A DNA stretch of 64,000 nucleotides, taken from contig NZ_JACHGV010000001.1 in the NCBI RefSeq assembly GCF_014202475.1, positions 186,001 to 250,000 on the forward strand, written 5' to 3'. The translations under genes were made by a program, and so were the position numbers. Source of the stretch: Streptomyces paradoxus. Lineage in GTDB: Bacteria > Actinomycetota > Actinomycetes > Streptomycetales > Streptomycetaceae. Below are positions 29,595-38,784 of this stretch, one piece after another. Within the stretch, counting starts at the first letter, position 1. Every line of letters starts with the position of its first letter. The notes under the pieces were generated by a model. That model did not search any database. It was not told the origin of the DNA and worked only from the letters and a program-made list of their open reading frames with translations.

Positions 29595-30652
29595 GCGCTC
29601 CTGAACTTTCCGCGCCAGACCAGCACCGCGAAGAAGGGGGCGCCGAGGAGCGCCACGACGACGCCCGCGTCCAACTCGCCCGGCCGGACCACCAGTCGGC
29701 CGATGATGTCGCAGACCAGCAGGACGACGGCGCCGAGCAGTCCGGCGCAGGGCACCAGCCAGCGGTAGTCCGGGCCGGTCAGGTGGCGGGCCACGTGGGC
29801 CACCATGAGACCGAGGAAGGCGATGGGGCCGCACGCGGCCGTCGCCGCCCCCGCAAGCAGCGTGATGGCGGTGATGCCGACGGTCCGGCTCAGCGCGATG
29901 TTCACGCCGAGCCCCCGTGCCACGTCGTCACCGAGGTTGAGCAGGTTGAGCGAGGGCAGCGTGGTCAGGGCCAGCACCAGCCCCACGGCGACGAACGCGG
30001 TCACCGGCCAGATGACGTCAAAGCCCACGCCGGCCACCGAGCCCGCGTTCCAGAACCGCAGCGCGTTCAGCGAGGCCTGGTTCGACAGCGCGACCGCCGT
30101 GGTCATCGCCATCAGGAAGACCGTGATCCCCTGCCCGGCCAGGGCCAGCGTCAGCGGGTTGCCGGCCCCCCGGCCGACGCTCGCGAGACCGAACACCACG
30201 ACACCGGCGACCGCCGCCCCGAGAAAGGCGAACCAGACGTACTGGAACGGGTCGGAGAACCCGAAGACGGCGATCACCGACACCACGGCGAACGAGGCGC
30301 CGGTGTTCACGCCGAGCAGGCCGGTGTCGGCGATCGGGTTGCGGGTGTACCCCTGGATCAGCGCCCCGCCGATCCCCAGGGCGATGCCCGCCACGATCGC
30401 GAGCACCGTGCGGGGCACCCGTACGGTCTCCACGATGAGCCGGATCTCCGTGAGCCGCTGGTCGGACGTCGGGGCCCCGAAGAGCCCGTGCCAGACCTCA
30501 GCGGGGCTCAGCGCCCGGGCGCCGACGGCGAGCGACAGCGCCGCGGCGACCACGAGGACCGCCAGAAGAGTGCCCAGACCCGTGACCCGTCGCCGACGGG
30601 TCCTCGCCATGCCCCCGGGCGCGGGGCGCTCCATCACAGCAGTCGTGCCCAT
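29591..30652 (-). CDS. cchC: Siderophore ABC importer permease CchC (FecCD family)
   Basis: A 353-residue FecCD permease with the family motif GIGGALIQGYTRNPIADTGLLGVNTGAS and C-terminal GPIAFLGLMVAHVARHL, about ten transmembrane segments. It forms a heterodimer with CchD. A start at ATG 30610 (MARTRRRR) would remove 14 residues and keep a basic N-terminus before the first helix, so the start is not certain. It is the second gene of cchBCDE, 51 nt after cchB. Confidence 0.94.
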   Translation of the reverse strand: MGTTAVMERPAPGGMARTRRRRVTGLGTLLAVLVVAAALSLAVGARALSPAEVWHGLFGAPTSDQRLTEIRLIVETVRVPRTVLAIVAGIALGIGGALIQGYTRNPIADTGLLGVNTGASFAVVSVIAVFGFSDPFQYVWFAFLGAAVAGVVVFGLASVGRGAGNPLTLALAGQGITVFLMAMTTAVALSNQASLNALRFWNAGSVAGVGFDVIWPVTAFVAVGLVLALTTLPSLNLLNLGDDVARGLGVNIALSRTVGITAITLLAGAATAACGPIAFLGLMVAHVARHLTGPDYRWLVPCAGLLGAVVLLVCDIIGRLVVRPGELDAGVVVALLGAPFFAVLVWRGKFRSA

Positions 30653-30703
30653 GTGGACGTACGTTATCCCTTGCGCCGGCGGTGAGTTGATCGAGCGCGG
30701 TGA

Positions 30704-32062
30704 TTACTGACGGGCCGTGCGGCCCGTGCCGTCGGCGAGCGTGCGGGCCTCGCCGTCGGCGGGAGCGGAGCCGCGTCCGAGGAGCGAGTCCAGGATCTCG
30801 CCCACCCTGATGGCGGTGTTGGACAGCAGGGACGAGGTGATGCCGTGCGTGTGCTCCGTGCCGCCCTGGAGGTAGATGCCGCAGCGCAGGGCGGGGTCGG
30901 TCGCGATGCGCCAGTCGCGCTCGACGCGGACGCGGCCCTCGTCGTCGCGGACGCAGCGGTCGGCGACCTCGCCGAGCAGACCGGTGGGGTCGGCGGGGCT
31001 GTAGCCGGTGGCGAAGACCACGACGTCGGCGTCGAGGTCGGTCTCCTCGCCGGTGACGAGGGACTTCACGGTGGCCAGGGCGCTGGTGGGGGTCTCCTTG
31101 ACGGCGGTGAGCCGGGAGACGTTGAGGAAGCGCAGGCGTTCGGTGCCGAGGACCTTCTCCTGGTACGACTGCCGGTAGAGGTCGTCGATGAGGTCGATGT
31201 CGACCACGGAGTAGTTGGTGTTGCCGTGGTAGTCCATCAGGCGGCGCTTGACGTCCTCGGGCGCCGCGAAGTACTCGTCGACGGCCTGGGGGTCGAAGAT
31301 GCGGTTGGCGAAGCTGCTGTCGTCGGCGGGGCTGTAGCCGTAGCGGGAGAAGACGGCGCAGACCTCGGCCTCGGGGAAGCGACGGTGCAGGTAGGCGACG
31401 TTCTCGGCGGCGCTCTGGCCGGCGCCCACGACGACGAAGCGGGACGGCGAGGTGCCCTCCAACTCGTCGACACGTTCGAGGAGTTCGGAGTTGTGCCAGA
31501 CGCGTTCGCCCCGCTCGACGCCCTCGGGCATGAGCGGGCGCAGGCCGGTGCCGATGACGAGGTTGCGGGCCCGGTGGACCTCCAGGCCGCCGCCCGAGCG
31601 GACGGTCACCTCCAGGTGCTCCACGACACCGTCCCGGGTCACGGGCGCCACCCCGACGACCTCGCGGCCGTAGGAGACCATGTCGTCGACCTGGGAGGCC
31701 GCCCACTCGAAGTAGTCGTGGAACTCCACGCGCAGCGGGAACAGGTTCTTGTGGTTGATGAAGTCGATCAGCCGGCCCTTGCTCTGCAGGTAGCAGAGGA
31801 AGCTGTACTCGCTGGCCGGGTTCCGCAGCGTCACCAGGTCCTTGAGGAAGGAGACCTGCATGGTGGCGTCGTCGATGAGCATGCCGCGGTGCCAGCCGAA
31901 CCGGGGCTGCTGCTCGAAGAAGTGAGCGGTGATCGCCTCCTGCCTGCCGACGCGGGTGTTGTGCTCGCGGAGCGCGATCGCCATGGCCACATTGGACGGC
32001 CCGAAGCCGATACCGATCAGGTCATGGACCGGTGATGCGTCATCAGGAAGAACCTGCGACAT
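30704..32062 (-). CDS. cchB: L-ornithine N5-hydroxylase CchB
   Basis: A 452-residue flavin monooxygenase: FAD motif GIGFGPSN close to the N-terminus, NADPH motif VVVGAGQSAAENVAYL, VVFATGYSP, and the C-terminal block YLQGGTEHTHGITSSLLSNTAIR. It hydroxylates ornithine N5 with FAD, NADPH and O2, making the hydroxamate precursor. ATG 32062 has GGAGTGAC just upstream and gives the usual start of the family. A longer in-frame reading to 32143 runs up to the iron box and adds residues with no similarity, so it is rejected. It heads the cchBCDE operon, divergent from cchA. Confidence 0.96.
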   Translation of the reverse strand: MSQVLPDDASPVHDLIGIGFGPSNVAMAIALREHNTRVGRQEAITAHFFEQQPRFGWHRGMLIDDATMQVSFLKDLVTLRNPASEYSFLCYLQSKGRLIDFINHKNLFPLRVEFHDYFEWAASQVDDMVSYGREVVGVAPVTRDGVVEHLEVTVRSGGGLEVHRARNLVIGTGLRPLMPEGVERGERVWHNSELLERVDELEGTSPSRFVVVGAGQSAAENVAYLHRRFPEAEVCAVFSRYGYSPADDSSFANRIFDPQAVDEYFAAPEDVKRRLMDYHGNTNYSVVDIDLIDDLYRQSYQEKVLGTERLRFLNVSRLTAVKETPTSALATVKSLVTGEETDLDADVVVFATGYSPADPTGLLGEVADRCVRDDEGRVRVERDWRIATDPALRCGIYLQGGTEHTHGITSSLLSNTAIRVGEILDSLLGRGSAPADGEARTLADGTGRTARQ

Positions 32063-32148
32063 GTCACTCCCATCGTGCGGGGCAGCCGCGTGTGAGGTGT
32101 GGAGGGATCGAAAGGTGGGCATGCAGACGAAGCGGCACCCCACGGAAC

Positions 32149-32167
32149 TTAGGTGAGCCTAAGCTAA
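32149..32167 (-). promoter_or_regulatory. Iron box upstream of cchB
   Basis: TTAGGTGAGCCTAAGCTAA, 17 of 19 matches to the reverse-read DmdR/IdeR consensus TTAGGTTAGCCTAACCTAA. It lies 86 nt upstream of the cchB ATG in the cchA/cchB divergent region. Confidence 0.88.
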
Positions 32168-32252
32168 ACCCGCGAGGGTGTCGACAGGGCAAAACGGACA
32201 GCCGGATCGACAGGGCCTCTCAACTGCGGCGGAACACAAGCCCGTTGCGCAC

Positions 32253-32271
32253 TAAGGTAAGCCTTGCTTTA
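32253..32271 (+). promoter_or_regulatory. Weaker iron box upstream of cchA
   Basis: TAAGGTAAGCCTTGCTTTA keeps the AGGT-AGCCT core but matches the consensus at only 13 of 19 positions. It is 38 nt upstream of cchA. Given the cluster it is probably functional, possibly with lower affinity than the cchB box. Confidence 0.65.
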
Positions 32272-32309
32272 CTTGCGTCGGCCAACACCTTGCTCTGAGG
32301 AGGAACCCC

Positions 32310-33257
32310 ATGCGGGTCGTCATGTTCGGTTACCAGACCTGGGGGCATCGCACCCTGCAAGCCCTCCTGGAGTCCGAGCACGACGTGGTGCTGGTCGTGA
32401 CCCACCCCAAGAGTGAGCACGCCTACGAGAAGATCTGGAGCGACTCCGTCGCGGACCTCGCCGAGGAGCACGGCGTCCCGGTGCTGATCCGCAACCGCCC
32501 GGACGACGACGAGCTGTTCGAGCGCCTCAAGGAGGCCGACCCGGACATCATCGTGGCCAACAACTGGCGTACGTGGATCCCCCCGCGCATCTTCAAGCTG
32601 CCGCGCCGGGGCACGCTGAACGTGCACGACTCGCTGCTGCCGAAGTACGCCGGGTTCTCCCCGCTGATCTGGGCGCTCATCAACGGCGAGCCCGAAGTGG
32701 GCGTCACCGCGCACATGATGAACGACGAGCTCGACGCCGGCGACATCGTCCGGCAGGAGGCCGTGCCGGTCGGCCCGAAGGACACCGCGACCGACCTCTT
32801 CCACAAGACCGTCGACCTCATCGCCCCCGTCACCATCGGCGCGCTGGACCTGATCGCCTCCGGGCAGACCGAGTTCACCAAGCAGGACCGCTCCCAGGCG
32901 TCCTTCTTCCACAAGCGGGCCGACGAGGACAGCCGCATCGACTGGACCTGGCCCGCGGAGGACCTCGAACGGCTGGTGCGCGCCCAGTCCGAGCCGTACC
33001 CCAGCGCCTACACCTTCCATCGGGGCAAGCGGCTCGACGTCCTGGCCTCATTCGTGTCCGAGGGCCGCTACGGCGGCACGCCCGGCCGCATCTTCTACCG
33101 CGAGGGCGAGGGCGTGGTGATCGTCGCCGGCGCCGACGCCCGGACGGGCCGCAACCACGGCCTGGCCATCACGCGCGTACGCACCGAGGACGGCCGGGAG
33201 CTGCCCGCCACCGAGTACTTCACCTCCATGGGCGGCTACCTCACCAACCGCCCCTGA
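32310..33257 (+). CDS. cchA: N5-hydroxyornithine formyltransferase CchA
   Basis: A 315-residue protein of the methionyl-tRNA formyltransferase fold. The catalytic triad residues are visible as Asn in IIVANNW, His in LNVHDSLLPKYAG and Asp in LDAGDIVRQ, followed by a smaller C-terminal barrel-like domain. It transfers formyl from N10-formyl-tetrahydrofolate to hydroxy-ornithine, giving the formyl-hydroxamate of coelichelin. GAGGAGG lies about 6 nt before the ATG. It is transcribed alone, divergent from cchB across two iron boxes, and ends in a strong hairpin. Confidence 0.95.
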   Translation: MRVVMFGYQTWGHRTLQALLESEHDVVLVVTHPKSEHAYEKIWSDSVADLAEEHGVPVLIRNRPDDDELFERLKEADPDIIVANNWRTWIPPRIFKLPRRGTLNVHDSLLPKYAGFSPLIWALINGEPEVGVTAHMMNDELDAGDIVRQEAVPVGPKDTATDLFHKTVDLIAPVTIGALDLIASGQTEFTKQDRSQASFFHKRADEDSRIDWTWPAEDLERLVRAQSEPYPSAYTFHRGKRLDVLASFVSEGRYGGTPGRIFYREGEGVVIVAGADARTGRNHGLAITRVRTEDGRELPATEYFTSMGGYLTNRP

Positions 33258-33260
33258 CGT

Positions 33261-33289
33261 GCCGGCCCCGGTACGGTCCCGGGGCCGGC
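33261..33289 (+). terminator. Terminator after cchA
   Basis: Perfect 11-bp stem, GCCGGCCCCGG with CCGGGGCCGGC, 7-nt loop, 4 nt after the cchA stop. No U-tract. Confidence 0.85.
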
Positions 33290-33414
33290 CGGCATCGTCG
33301 CCGCGCGGCACGGCTCCGCGCGGCGACGGTCGCGTGCGACTGCCCCGAAGCCGCCAAGTGACCTATTTCCGGAGGGCGTTCACAGGACGGGCACAGCCGG
33401 GCTAACGTTCACGC

Positions 33415-33894
33415 ATGACCCCGCCCAGCGTGCTGAACCTCAGCGCGTACCTGATGTACGCGACGGGAAAGGCCGCCCGCCGCACCCTGTCCGAGAAGCT
33501 CACCGCCCGGGGGCTGCGGCTGTGGCACCTGACCGTCCTGACCCTGGTCGCCGACCTCGGTCCGCAGCCCAAGGGCGTGCTGGCCGCCCGGCTGGACATG
33601 AACGCCAGTGACCTCGCGAAGATCGTGAAGGACCTGGCCGACGCGGGTCAGGTCACGTGCGTCCGCAGCCTCGCCGACCGCCGCCGCGTCGACGTCCGCA
33701 TCACCCCGGAGGGCAGGCTCGCCCTCGACCACCTCAGCGCCGACATCGCGTCCGCGGACGACGACCTCCTGACGCCGCTGAGCGAGGCCGAACGGGAGCA
33801 ACTCGCCTCCCTGCTGCGGCGCGTGCACGCCCACCACGAGGAAGCGACTCCCGCGAACAGCCCGCGGGTGGCGGCTCAGGCGCGCCAGCCGTAG
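33415..33894 (+). CDS. MarR-family transcriptional regulator
   Basis: A 159-residue winged-helix protein. The recognition region is KGVLAARLDMNASDLAKIVKDLADAGQVTCVRSLADRRRVDVRITPEGRLAL, with the wing DRRRV typical of MarR. The start ATG 33415 follows a region with no good ribosome binding site. It overlaps the convergent response-regulator gene by 19 nt at the 3' end. There is no target gene in the same operon, and its link to the siderophore genes next door is unknown. Confidence 0.88.
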   Translation: MTPPSVLNLSAYLMYATGKAARRTLSEKLTARGLRLWHLTVLTLVADLGPQPKGVLAARLDMNASDLAKIVKDLADAGQVTCVRSLADRRRVDVRITPEGRLALDHLSADIASADDDLLTPLSEAEREQLASLLRRVHAHHEEATPANSPRVAAQARQP

Positions 33895-34577
33895 CGCCGT
33901 TCGGGCCGGCCGGCGGCGCCGTAGCGCAAGGACACCTCCGCGCTGCCCGTGCCGTGGAAGTACTCCAGATAGCGGCGGGCGCTGACCCTGGACACTCCGG
34001 TGAGGGCGGCGCACTCGCTCGCGGACAGCGTGCCGTCCGCCGCGCGCAGGGCCCGCTCGACGAGCCCGGCGGTCTCCACGCTCATGCCCTTGGGCAGGGT
34101 GGACGCCGGGGCGGGGGCGAAGGCCCCGGCCAGGACCCGGTCGACGTCCGCCTGGCCCCGGACCACCGTCGTGAGCAGCCGGCCCCGCTGGGCGGCGTAG
34201 CGCTCCAGGCGCAGGCGCAGATCCTCGAAGTCGAAGGGCTTGAGGAGGTAGTCGACCACGCCGCGCCGGACCGCGCCGCGTACGGTGTCGGCCTCCGTCG
34301 CCGCACTGATGACCATGACGTCGCAGTCGTGGCCGGCCGTGCGCAGCCGGGGGATGACATCGAGTCCGAAGAGGTCGGGCAGGTACAGGTCGAGCAGGAT
34401 GAGATCGGGGCGCAGTTCGTCGGCCGCCTCGATGGCCTGCTCCCCCGTGTGGGCCGTGCCGACGACGCGGAACGGCTCGACGCGTTCGACGAACGCGCGG
34501 TGGACCCTGGCCACCATGAAGTCGTCGTCGACCACGAGGACGTCGATCGCGCCCGTCTTGTCGCTCGCCGCGGTCAT
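33876..34577 (-). CDS. CitB/DcuR-type response regulator
   Basis: A 233-residue response regulator. The receiver domain (residues 10-130) has the phosphoacceptor Asp near residue 60 in DLILLDLYLPD and a conserved Lys in YLLKPFDF. The output region carries a helix-turn-helix in TLSASECAALTGVSRVSARRYLEYF. This is the CitB/DcuR architecture that answers to C4-dicarboxylate or citrate sensors. The ATG overlaps the sensor stop by 4 nt (ATGA). No carboxylate transporter gene is adjacent, so the regulon is probably elsewhere. Confidence 0.92.
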   Translation of the reverse strand: MTAASDKTGAIDVLVVDDDFMVARVHRAFVERVEPFRVVGTAHTGEQAIEAADELRPDLILLDLYLPDLFGLDVIPRLRTAGHDCDVMVISAATEADTVRGAVRRGVVDYLLKPFDFEDLRLRLERYAAQRGRLLTTVVRGQADVDRVLAGAFAPAPASTLPKGMSVETAGLVERALRAADGTLSASECAALTGVSRVSARRYLEYFHGTGSAEVSLRYGAAGRPERRYGWRA

Positions 34578-36205
34578 CGGGCCGCTCCTTCCGCCACCGT
34601 GCCGGTGAGGTGGCTGACGGTCATGCGTGCGGTGAACACGGCCCCTTCGGGGGTGTTGGCCACCGAGATCTCTCCCCCGTGCCGTTCGCAGACCAGCTTG
34701 GTCAGGGCCAGTCCGATGCCGCGTTCGCCCTCCCGCGCGGCCTTGGTGGTGAAGCCGTGGGAGAAGACCTCGCGGGCGAGTTCGGGAGCCACGCCCGGCC
34801 CGGAGTCGCGGACCGCGATCTCCACGCTGGAGGCGTCCTGCCGCAGTGCCACCTCCACCCAGGCGTCGTCCCGCGCTGCCGCGGCGGCGTCCACGGCGTT
34901 GTCCACCAGGTTGCCCACCACGGTCGCCACATCGGCGGCGTCCTCCGGGGCCAGCCGCTCCAGCGCGGTGTCGTCAGAGATCCGCAGGCTGACCTTCCGT
35001 TCCGCCGCCAGGGACGCCTTCGCCATCAGCAGCGCGGCCACCGCGGTGTCCCGGACACGGCGGCTGAGGGTGAGGTCGAGGGACTGGCGGTGCCGGCTCA
35101 ACGCGCGGATGTAGCTGACCACTTCGTCCTGCTCGCCGATCTGGATCAGCCCGGAGATGGTGTGCAGCTGGTTGGCGAACTCGTGCGCCTGCGCGCGCAG
35201 CAGCTCCGAGGAACTGCGGAAGGAGCCGATCTCCCGCTCCAGCCGGGCCAGTTCGGTGCGGTCCCGCAGGGTGGTGACCGAGCCGAGGGACCGGCCGTCC
35301 TTGGTGACGGTCATCCGGTTCATCACCAGGACCCGGCCGTGGCGGACGACGACTTCGTCCCGCTCGCCGGCTGCGGTGCCGGACAGCACCTCGCGCAGCC
35401 TCCCCTCGATGCCGAGGCCCTCCAGGCTCTGGCCCACACAGTCCTCCGGCAGGTCGAGCAGGCGGCGGCCCATGTCGTTGACGAGGGTGAGCCGGTGCTG
35501 CGGGTCCAGGGCGATCACGCCCTCGGCGATCCCGTACAGCATCGCCTCCCGGTGCTCGGCGAGCCCGGCGATCTCGCCCGGCTCCAGCCCGAGGGTCTGC
35601 CGTTTCACCCGCCGCGCCAGCAGCCAGGAGCCGGCCACGCCGAGTCCGCTGGCGATGCCCAGATAGGCGAGCAGGTAGGAGGAGGCACCGCTGAGCCGCT
35701 GCCACACCGTGGGATCGGCCTCGCCGATCATCACGGTGCCGAGGATCCGGCCCAGGTTCTCCTCGGTCGCTCCGAGGACGGGCACCTGGGCGGCCAGCTC
35801 CCGGTTGCCGTCCAGGGTCAGCTGCCCGGACCAGCCGCGCCCCTGCCCGGTGCCCGGTCCGAGCCGCATGCGCTCACCGACGACCGTGGGATTCGTGGAG
35901 CTGACGATCCGCCCGGCCCCGTCGGCCACCGACACGGACGTCACCCCCGACTGCGCCTGCGTGGCGAGCACCAGCGGGGCGAGCGCCTCCCCCGGCGCGG
36001 GTCGCACCAGCTGGCTGCGCACCAGGGGGTTGGCGGCCAGCTGCTCGGCGAGCGCGCTCACCCGGCGTCCCTCGACACGGTTGAAGGTGGCCTGGGACTG
36101 GGCGAGGGAGACCGCGGCGACGGCCAGCAGCACCACCACGACGATGGCGAGCTGGAGCACCAGCATCTCGCCCGCGAGCGAGTGGCGACGGAAGGTGGCG
36201 ACCAC
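34574..36205 (-). CDS. CitA/DcuS-type sensor histidine kinase
   Basis: A 543-residue membrane kinase: transmembrane segments near 14-36 and 176-198 flank an extracytoplasmic PAS-like sensor (residues ~37-175). A cytoplasmic PAS (~215-300) follows, then a Spo0B-type dimerisation helix with the phosphoacceptor His near residue 341 in AHEFANQLH, and a HATPase domain with NLVDNAVDAA, DSGPGVAPEL and GIGLALTK. Extracellular PAS sensors of this family bind dicarboxylates or citrate; the ligand here cannot be read. It is co-transcribed with the regulator at 33876. Confidence 0.92.
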   Translation of the reverse strand: MVATFRRHSLAGEMLVLQLAIVVVVLLAVAAVSLAQSQATFNRVEGRRVSALAEQLAANPLVRSQLVRPAPGEALAPLVLATQAQSGVTSVSVADGAGRIVSSTNPTVVGERMRLGPGTGQGRGWSGQLTLDGNRELAAQVPVLGATEENLGRILGTVMIGEADPTVWQRLSGASSYLLAYLGIASGLGVAGSWLLARRVKRQTLGLEPGEIAGLAEHREAMLYGIAEGVIALDPQHRLTLVNDMGRRLLDLPEDCVGQSLEGLGIEGRLREVLSGTAAGERDEVVVRHGRVLVMNRMTVTKDGRSLGSVTTLRDRTELARLEREIGSFRSSSELLRAQAHEFANQLHTISGLIQIGEQDEVVSYIRALSRHRQSLDLTLSRRVRDTAVAALLMAKASLAAERKVSLRISDDTALERLAPEDAADVATVVGNLVDNAVDAAAAARDDAWVEVALRQDASSVEIAVRDSGPGVAPELAREVFSHGFTTKAAREGERGIGLALTKLVCERHGGEISVANTPEGAVFTARMTVSHLTGTVAEGAAR

Positions 36206-36303
36206 GACGAACTCAATCTCCGATGCCGCCGCGAGCGGGGCGGCTCATGTCCCGAGCCGCACCATCATGACGCCCACCAGCCGAAATCGAAAGGGAGCCG
36301 GCG

Positions 36304-36798
36304 CTACCCGGGGGGCTTGGGCCCGATCCCCCGCAGCTCCCTGATCGTGCCGCCGAGCTTCGCGCGGAGGGATTCCAGCAGCGCCGGCTTGGCGCTGACC
36401 ACCCAGCGCGTGCCGACGAGGTACTTCCCCCCGTAGACGCGCGCACTCTCCAGCCAGGTCTCCTTGAGCTTCTCCTCGGGGAAGGTGGTGATGAGGTAGT
36501 CGGCCTTCTTGGTGCGGCACAGCCCCTGGCGCAGTTCGTCGGCGTCGATGCGGATCTTCGCCTTGCAGCCGGTCAGCCCGGCGATCACCTCCACCTTGGC
36601 CGGTGCGACGACTCCGGCGGCGGGAGCGGCCGTCACACGGGGCGCCGCCTTGCCGCCGGCGTCCTTGTCACCGTCTCCGCCGCAGGCGGTGAGAAGGGGG
36701 AGCACGACCAGGACACCGGCCGCCGCGAGGGCGCGCGGCCGGTGGACGCGGGACGGGCTGCGGCGGGTGGATCGTACGGGCGGTTGCTGCTGGGACAC
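36304..36798 (-). CDS. Small secreted lipoprotein of unknown function
   Basis: A 164-residue protein with a signal peptide and the lipobox LLTAC (lipidated Cys near residue 39), then a Gly/Ala/Pro linker and a folded domain of about 100 residues. It contains two more cysteines (GLTGCKAKI and GLCRTKK) likely to form a disulphide. I do not recognise the domain; it resembles small actinobacterial lipoproteins that follow ABC exporters. It lies 77 nt after the exporter gene on the same strand and 98 nt before the sensor kinase, so it could be co-transcribed with the former. Confidence 0.75.
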   Translation of the reverse strand: MSQQQPPVRSTRRSPSRVHRPRALAAAGVLVVLPLLTACGGDGDKDAGGKAAPRVTAAPAAGVVAPAKVEVIAGLTGCKAKIRIDADELRQGLCRTKKADYLITTFPEEKLKETWLESARVYGGKYLVGTRWVVSAKPALLESLRAKLGGTIRELRGIGPKPPG

Positions 36799-36875
36799 GT
36801 CGCCTCTCCGGGTGCGGGCTGTCGGCGGGAGTACTGGAGAGGAGTACGCACAGGTCCGGGCGGGTGTTCAGGCCG

Positions 36876-38777
36876 CTACGCGGCCTCTTCGACGGCGGCG
36901 CCCCGCGTCCCATCGGCCGGTGCGGCGAACTGGGTGCGGTACAGCTCCGCGTACCGCCGCCCCGCCGCGAGGAGCTCCTCGTGCGTGCCGCGTTCCACGA
37001 TCCGGCCGGCCTCGACGACCAGGATCTGGTCGGCGGCGCGGACGGTGGAGAGACGGTGGGCGATGACGACGGCCGTGCGGCCTTCGAGGGCTTCGGTGAG
37101 AGCTTCCTGGACGGCGGCCTCGGAGGTGTTGTCGAGGTGGGCGGTGGCCTCGTCGAGGATCACGACGCGCTGGCGGGCCAGCAGCAGCCGGGCGATGGTC
37201 ATGCGCTGGCGTTCGCCGCCGGAGAGCCGGTATCCGCGCTCGCCGACGACGGTGCCGAGGCCGTCGGGCAGGGAGCGTACGAGGTCGTCGAGGCGGGCCC
37301 GGCGCAGGGCGTCCCACAGCTCGTCCTCCGTGGCCTCCGGGCGGGCGAGCAGGAGGTTGGCGCGGACGGTGTCGTGGAAGAGGTGGCCGTCCTGGGTGAC
37401 CATGCCGAGGGTCTGCCGCAGCGACCGCGCCGTGAGGTCGCGGACGTCGACGCCGCCGATGCGCACGGCCCCCGCGTCGGTGTCGTACAGGCGCGGCATC
37501 AGCTGCGCGATGGTCGACTTGCCCGCACCGGAGGAGCCGACGAGCGCCACGGTCTGACCGGGTTCGGCGCGGAAGGACAGTCCGTGCAGGACCTCGTCAC
37601 CGCCTCGCCCGTCCAGGGACGCGACCTCCTCCAGGGAGGCCAGGGAGACCTTGTCGGCGGCCGGGTAGCCGAAGCGGACCTGGTCGAACTCGACCGCCAC
37701 GGGCCCGTCGGGCACCGGGCGCGCGTCCGGCTTCTCCTCGATGAGCGGCCTGAGGTCGAGCACCTCGAAGACCCGCTCGAAGCTGACCAGCGCGCTCATC
37801 ACCTCGACGCGCGCTCCCGCGAGCGCCGTCAGCGGCGCGTAGAGCCGGGTCAGGAGCAGCGCGAGCGACACGACAGCGCCGGGTTCCAGGGCGCCGCGCA
37901 GGGCGAACCAGCCGCCGAGGCCGTAGACCAGGGCCAGGGCGAGGGCCGAGACGAGCGTGAGGGCGGTGATGAAGGCCGCCTGGGCGGTCGCGGTGCGGAT
38001 CCCGATGTCCGCGACCCGGCGGGCCCGCTCGGCGAACTCCTCCGACTCCTCCTCGGGACGTCCGAAGAGCTTGACCAGCGTGGCTCCGGGGGCGGAGAAG
38101 CGTTCGGTCATGCGGGTGCCCATCGCCGCGTTCAGGGTCGCCGCCTCGCGCTGCATCCGGGCCATCCGGCTGCCCATGCGGCGGGCCGGGATCACGAACA
38201 CCGGCAGCAGCACCAGCGCCAGCAGGGTGATCTGCCAGGACAGCGTGAGCATCACCGCGAGTGTGAGCAGCAGGGTGACGAGGTTGCTGACCACCCCGGA
38301 GAGGGTGTTGCTGAACGCGCGCTGGGCTCCGATGACGTCGTTGTTGAGCCGGGAGACCAGGGCGCCCGTACGAGTGCGTGTGAAGAACGCCACCGGCATG
38401 CGCTGCACATGGTCGAAGACGGCGGTCCGCAGATCGAGGATGAGATGCTCCCCGAGCGTCGCCGACAGCCTGCGGCCGAGGACGCCCAGCGCCGCCTCCG
38501 CCACCGCGATCAGCGCGATGAGCAGGGCGAGACGTACGACGGTGCCCTCGTCGCCGTGCGACACGATCGTGTCCACGACCGACCCGGCCAGGACGGGGGT
38601 CGCCACGGCCAGCAGGGCGGTGCCCACACCGAGCAGGACGAAGAGGGCGATGCGGCGCCGGTGCGGGCGGGCGAACGCGCCGATGCGGCGCAGGGTCGCC
38701 AGGGCGAAGGGGCGGCGCTCCCGTTCGGCGTTCATGACGCTGTGCAGCTGTGTCCACGCTGTGGTCTCCATGCTCAT
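36876..38777 (-). CDS. Multidrug-type ABC exporter (membrane and ATPase domains fused), SoxR-controlled
   Basis: A 633-residue full half-transporter: six membrane segments in residues ~40-340, then an ATPase domain with Walker A ALVGSSGAGKSTI, Q-loop GMVTQDGHLF, signature LSGGERQRMTIAR, Walker B RVVILDEATAHLD and H-loop VIAHRLSTV, all intact. It should work as a homodimer exporting a hydrophobic or redox-active compound. The promoter carries a SoxR-type palindrome with a 19-bp spacer, and the predicted transcription start falls at or beside the ATG at 38777, so a leaderless message is likely; ATG 38771 is an alternative. The S. coelicolor SoxR regulon is known to include an ABC transporter (SCO7008 from memory). 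Confidence 0.92.
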   Translation of the reverse strand: MSMETTAWTQLHSVMNAERERRPFALATLRRIGAFARPHRRRIALFVLLGVGTALLAVATPVLAGSVVDTIVSHGDEGTVVRLALLIALIAVAEAALGVLGRRLSATLGEHLILDLRTAVFDHVQRMPVAFFTRTRTGALVSRLNNDVIGAQRAFSNTLSGVVSNLVTLLLTLAVMLTLSWQITLLALVLLPVFVIPARRMGSRMARMQREAATLNAAMGTRMTERFSAPGATLVKLFGRPEEESEEFAERARRVADIGIRTATAQAAFITALTLVSALALALVYGLGGWFALRGALEPGAVVSLALLLTRLYAPLTALAGARVEVMSALVSFERVFEVLDLRPLIEEKPDARPVPDGPVAVEFDQVRFGYPAADKVSLASLEEVASLDGRGGDEVLHGLSFRAEPGQTVALVGSSGAGKSTIAQLMPRLYDTDAGAVRIGGVDVRDLTARSLRQTLGMVTQDGHLFHDTVRANLLLARPEATEDELWDALRRARLDDLVRSLPDGLGTVVGERGYRLSGGERQRMTIARLLLARQRVVILDEATAHLDNTSEAAVQEALTEALEGRTAVVIAHRLSTVRAADQILVVEAGRIVERGTHEELLAAGRRYAELYRTQFAAPADGTRGAAVEEAA

Positions 38778-38784
38778 GGCAGCG

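Noticed and set aside
32063..32143. Longer N-terminus for cchB
   Set aside because: It reaches almost to the iron box at 32149 and adds unrelated residues; ATG 32062 has a good ribosome binding site.
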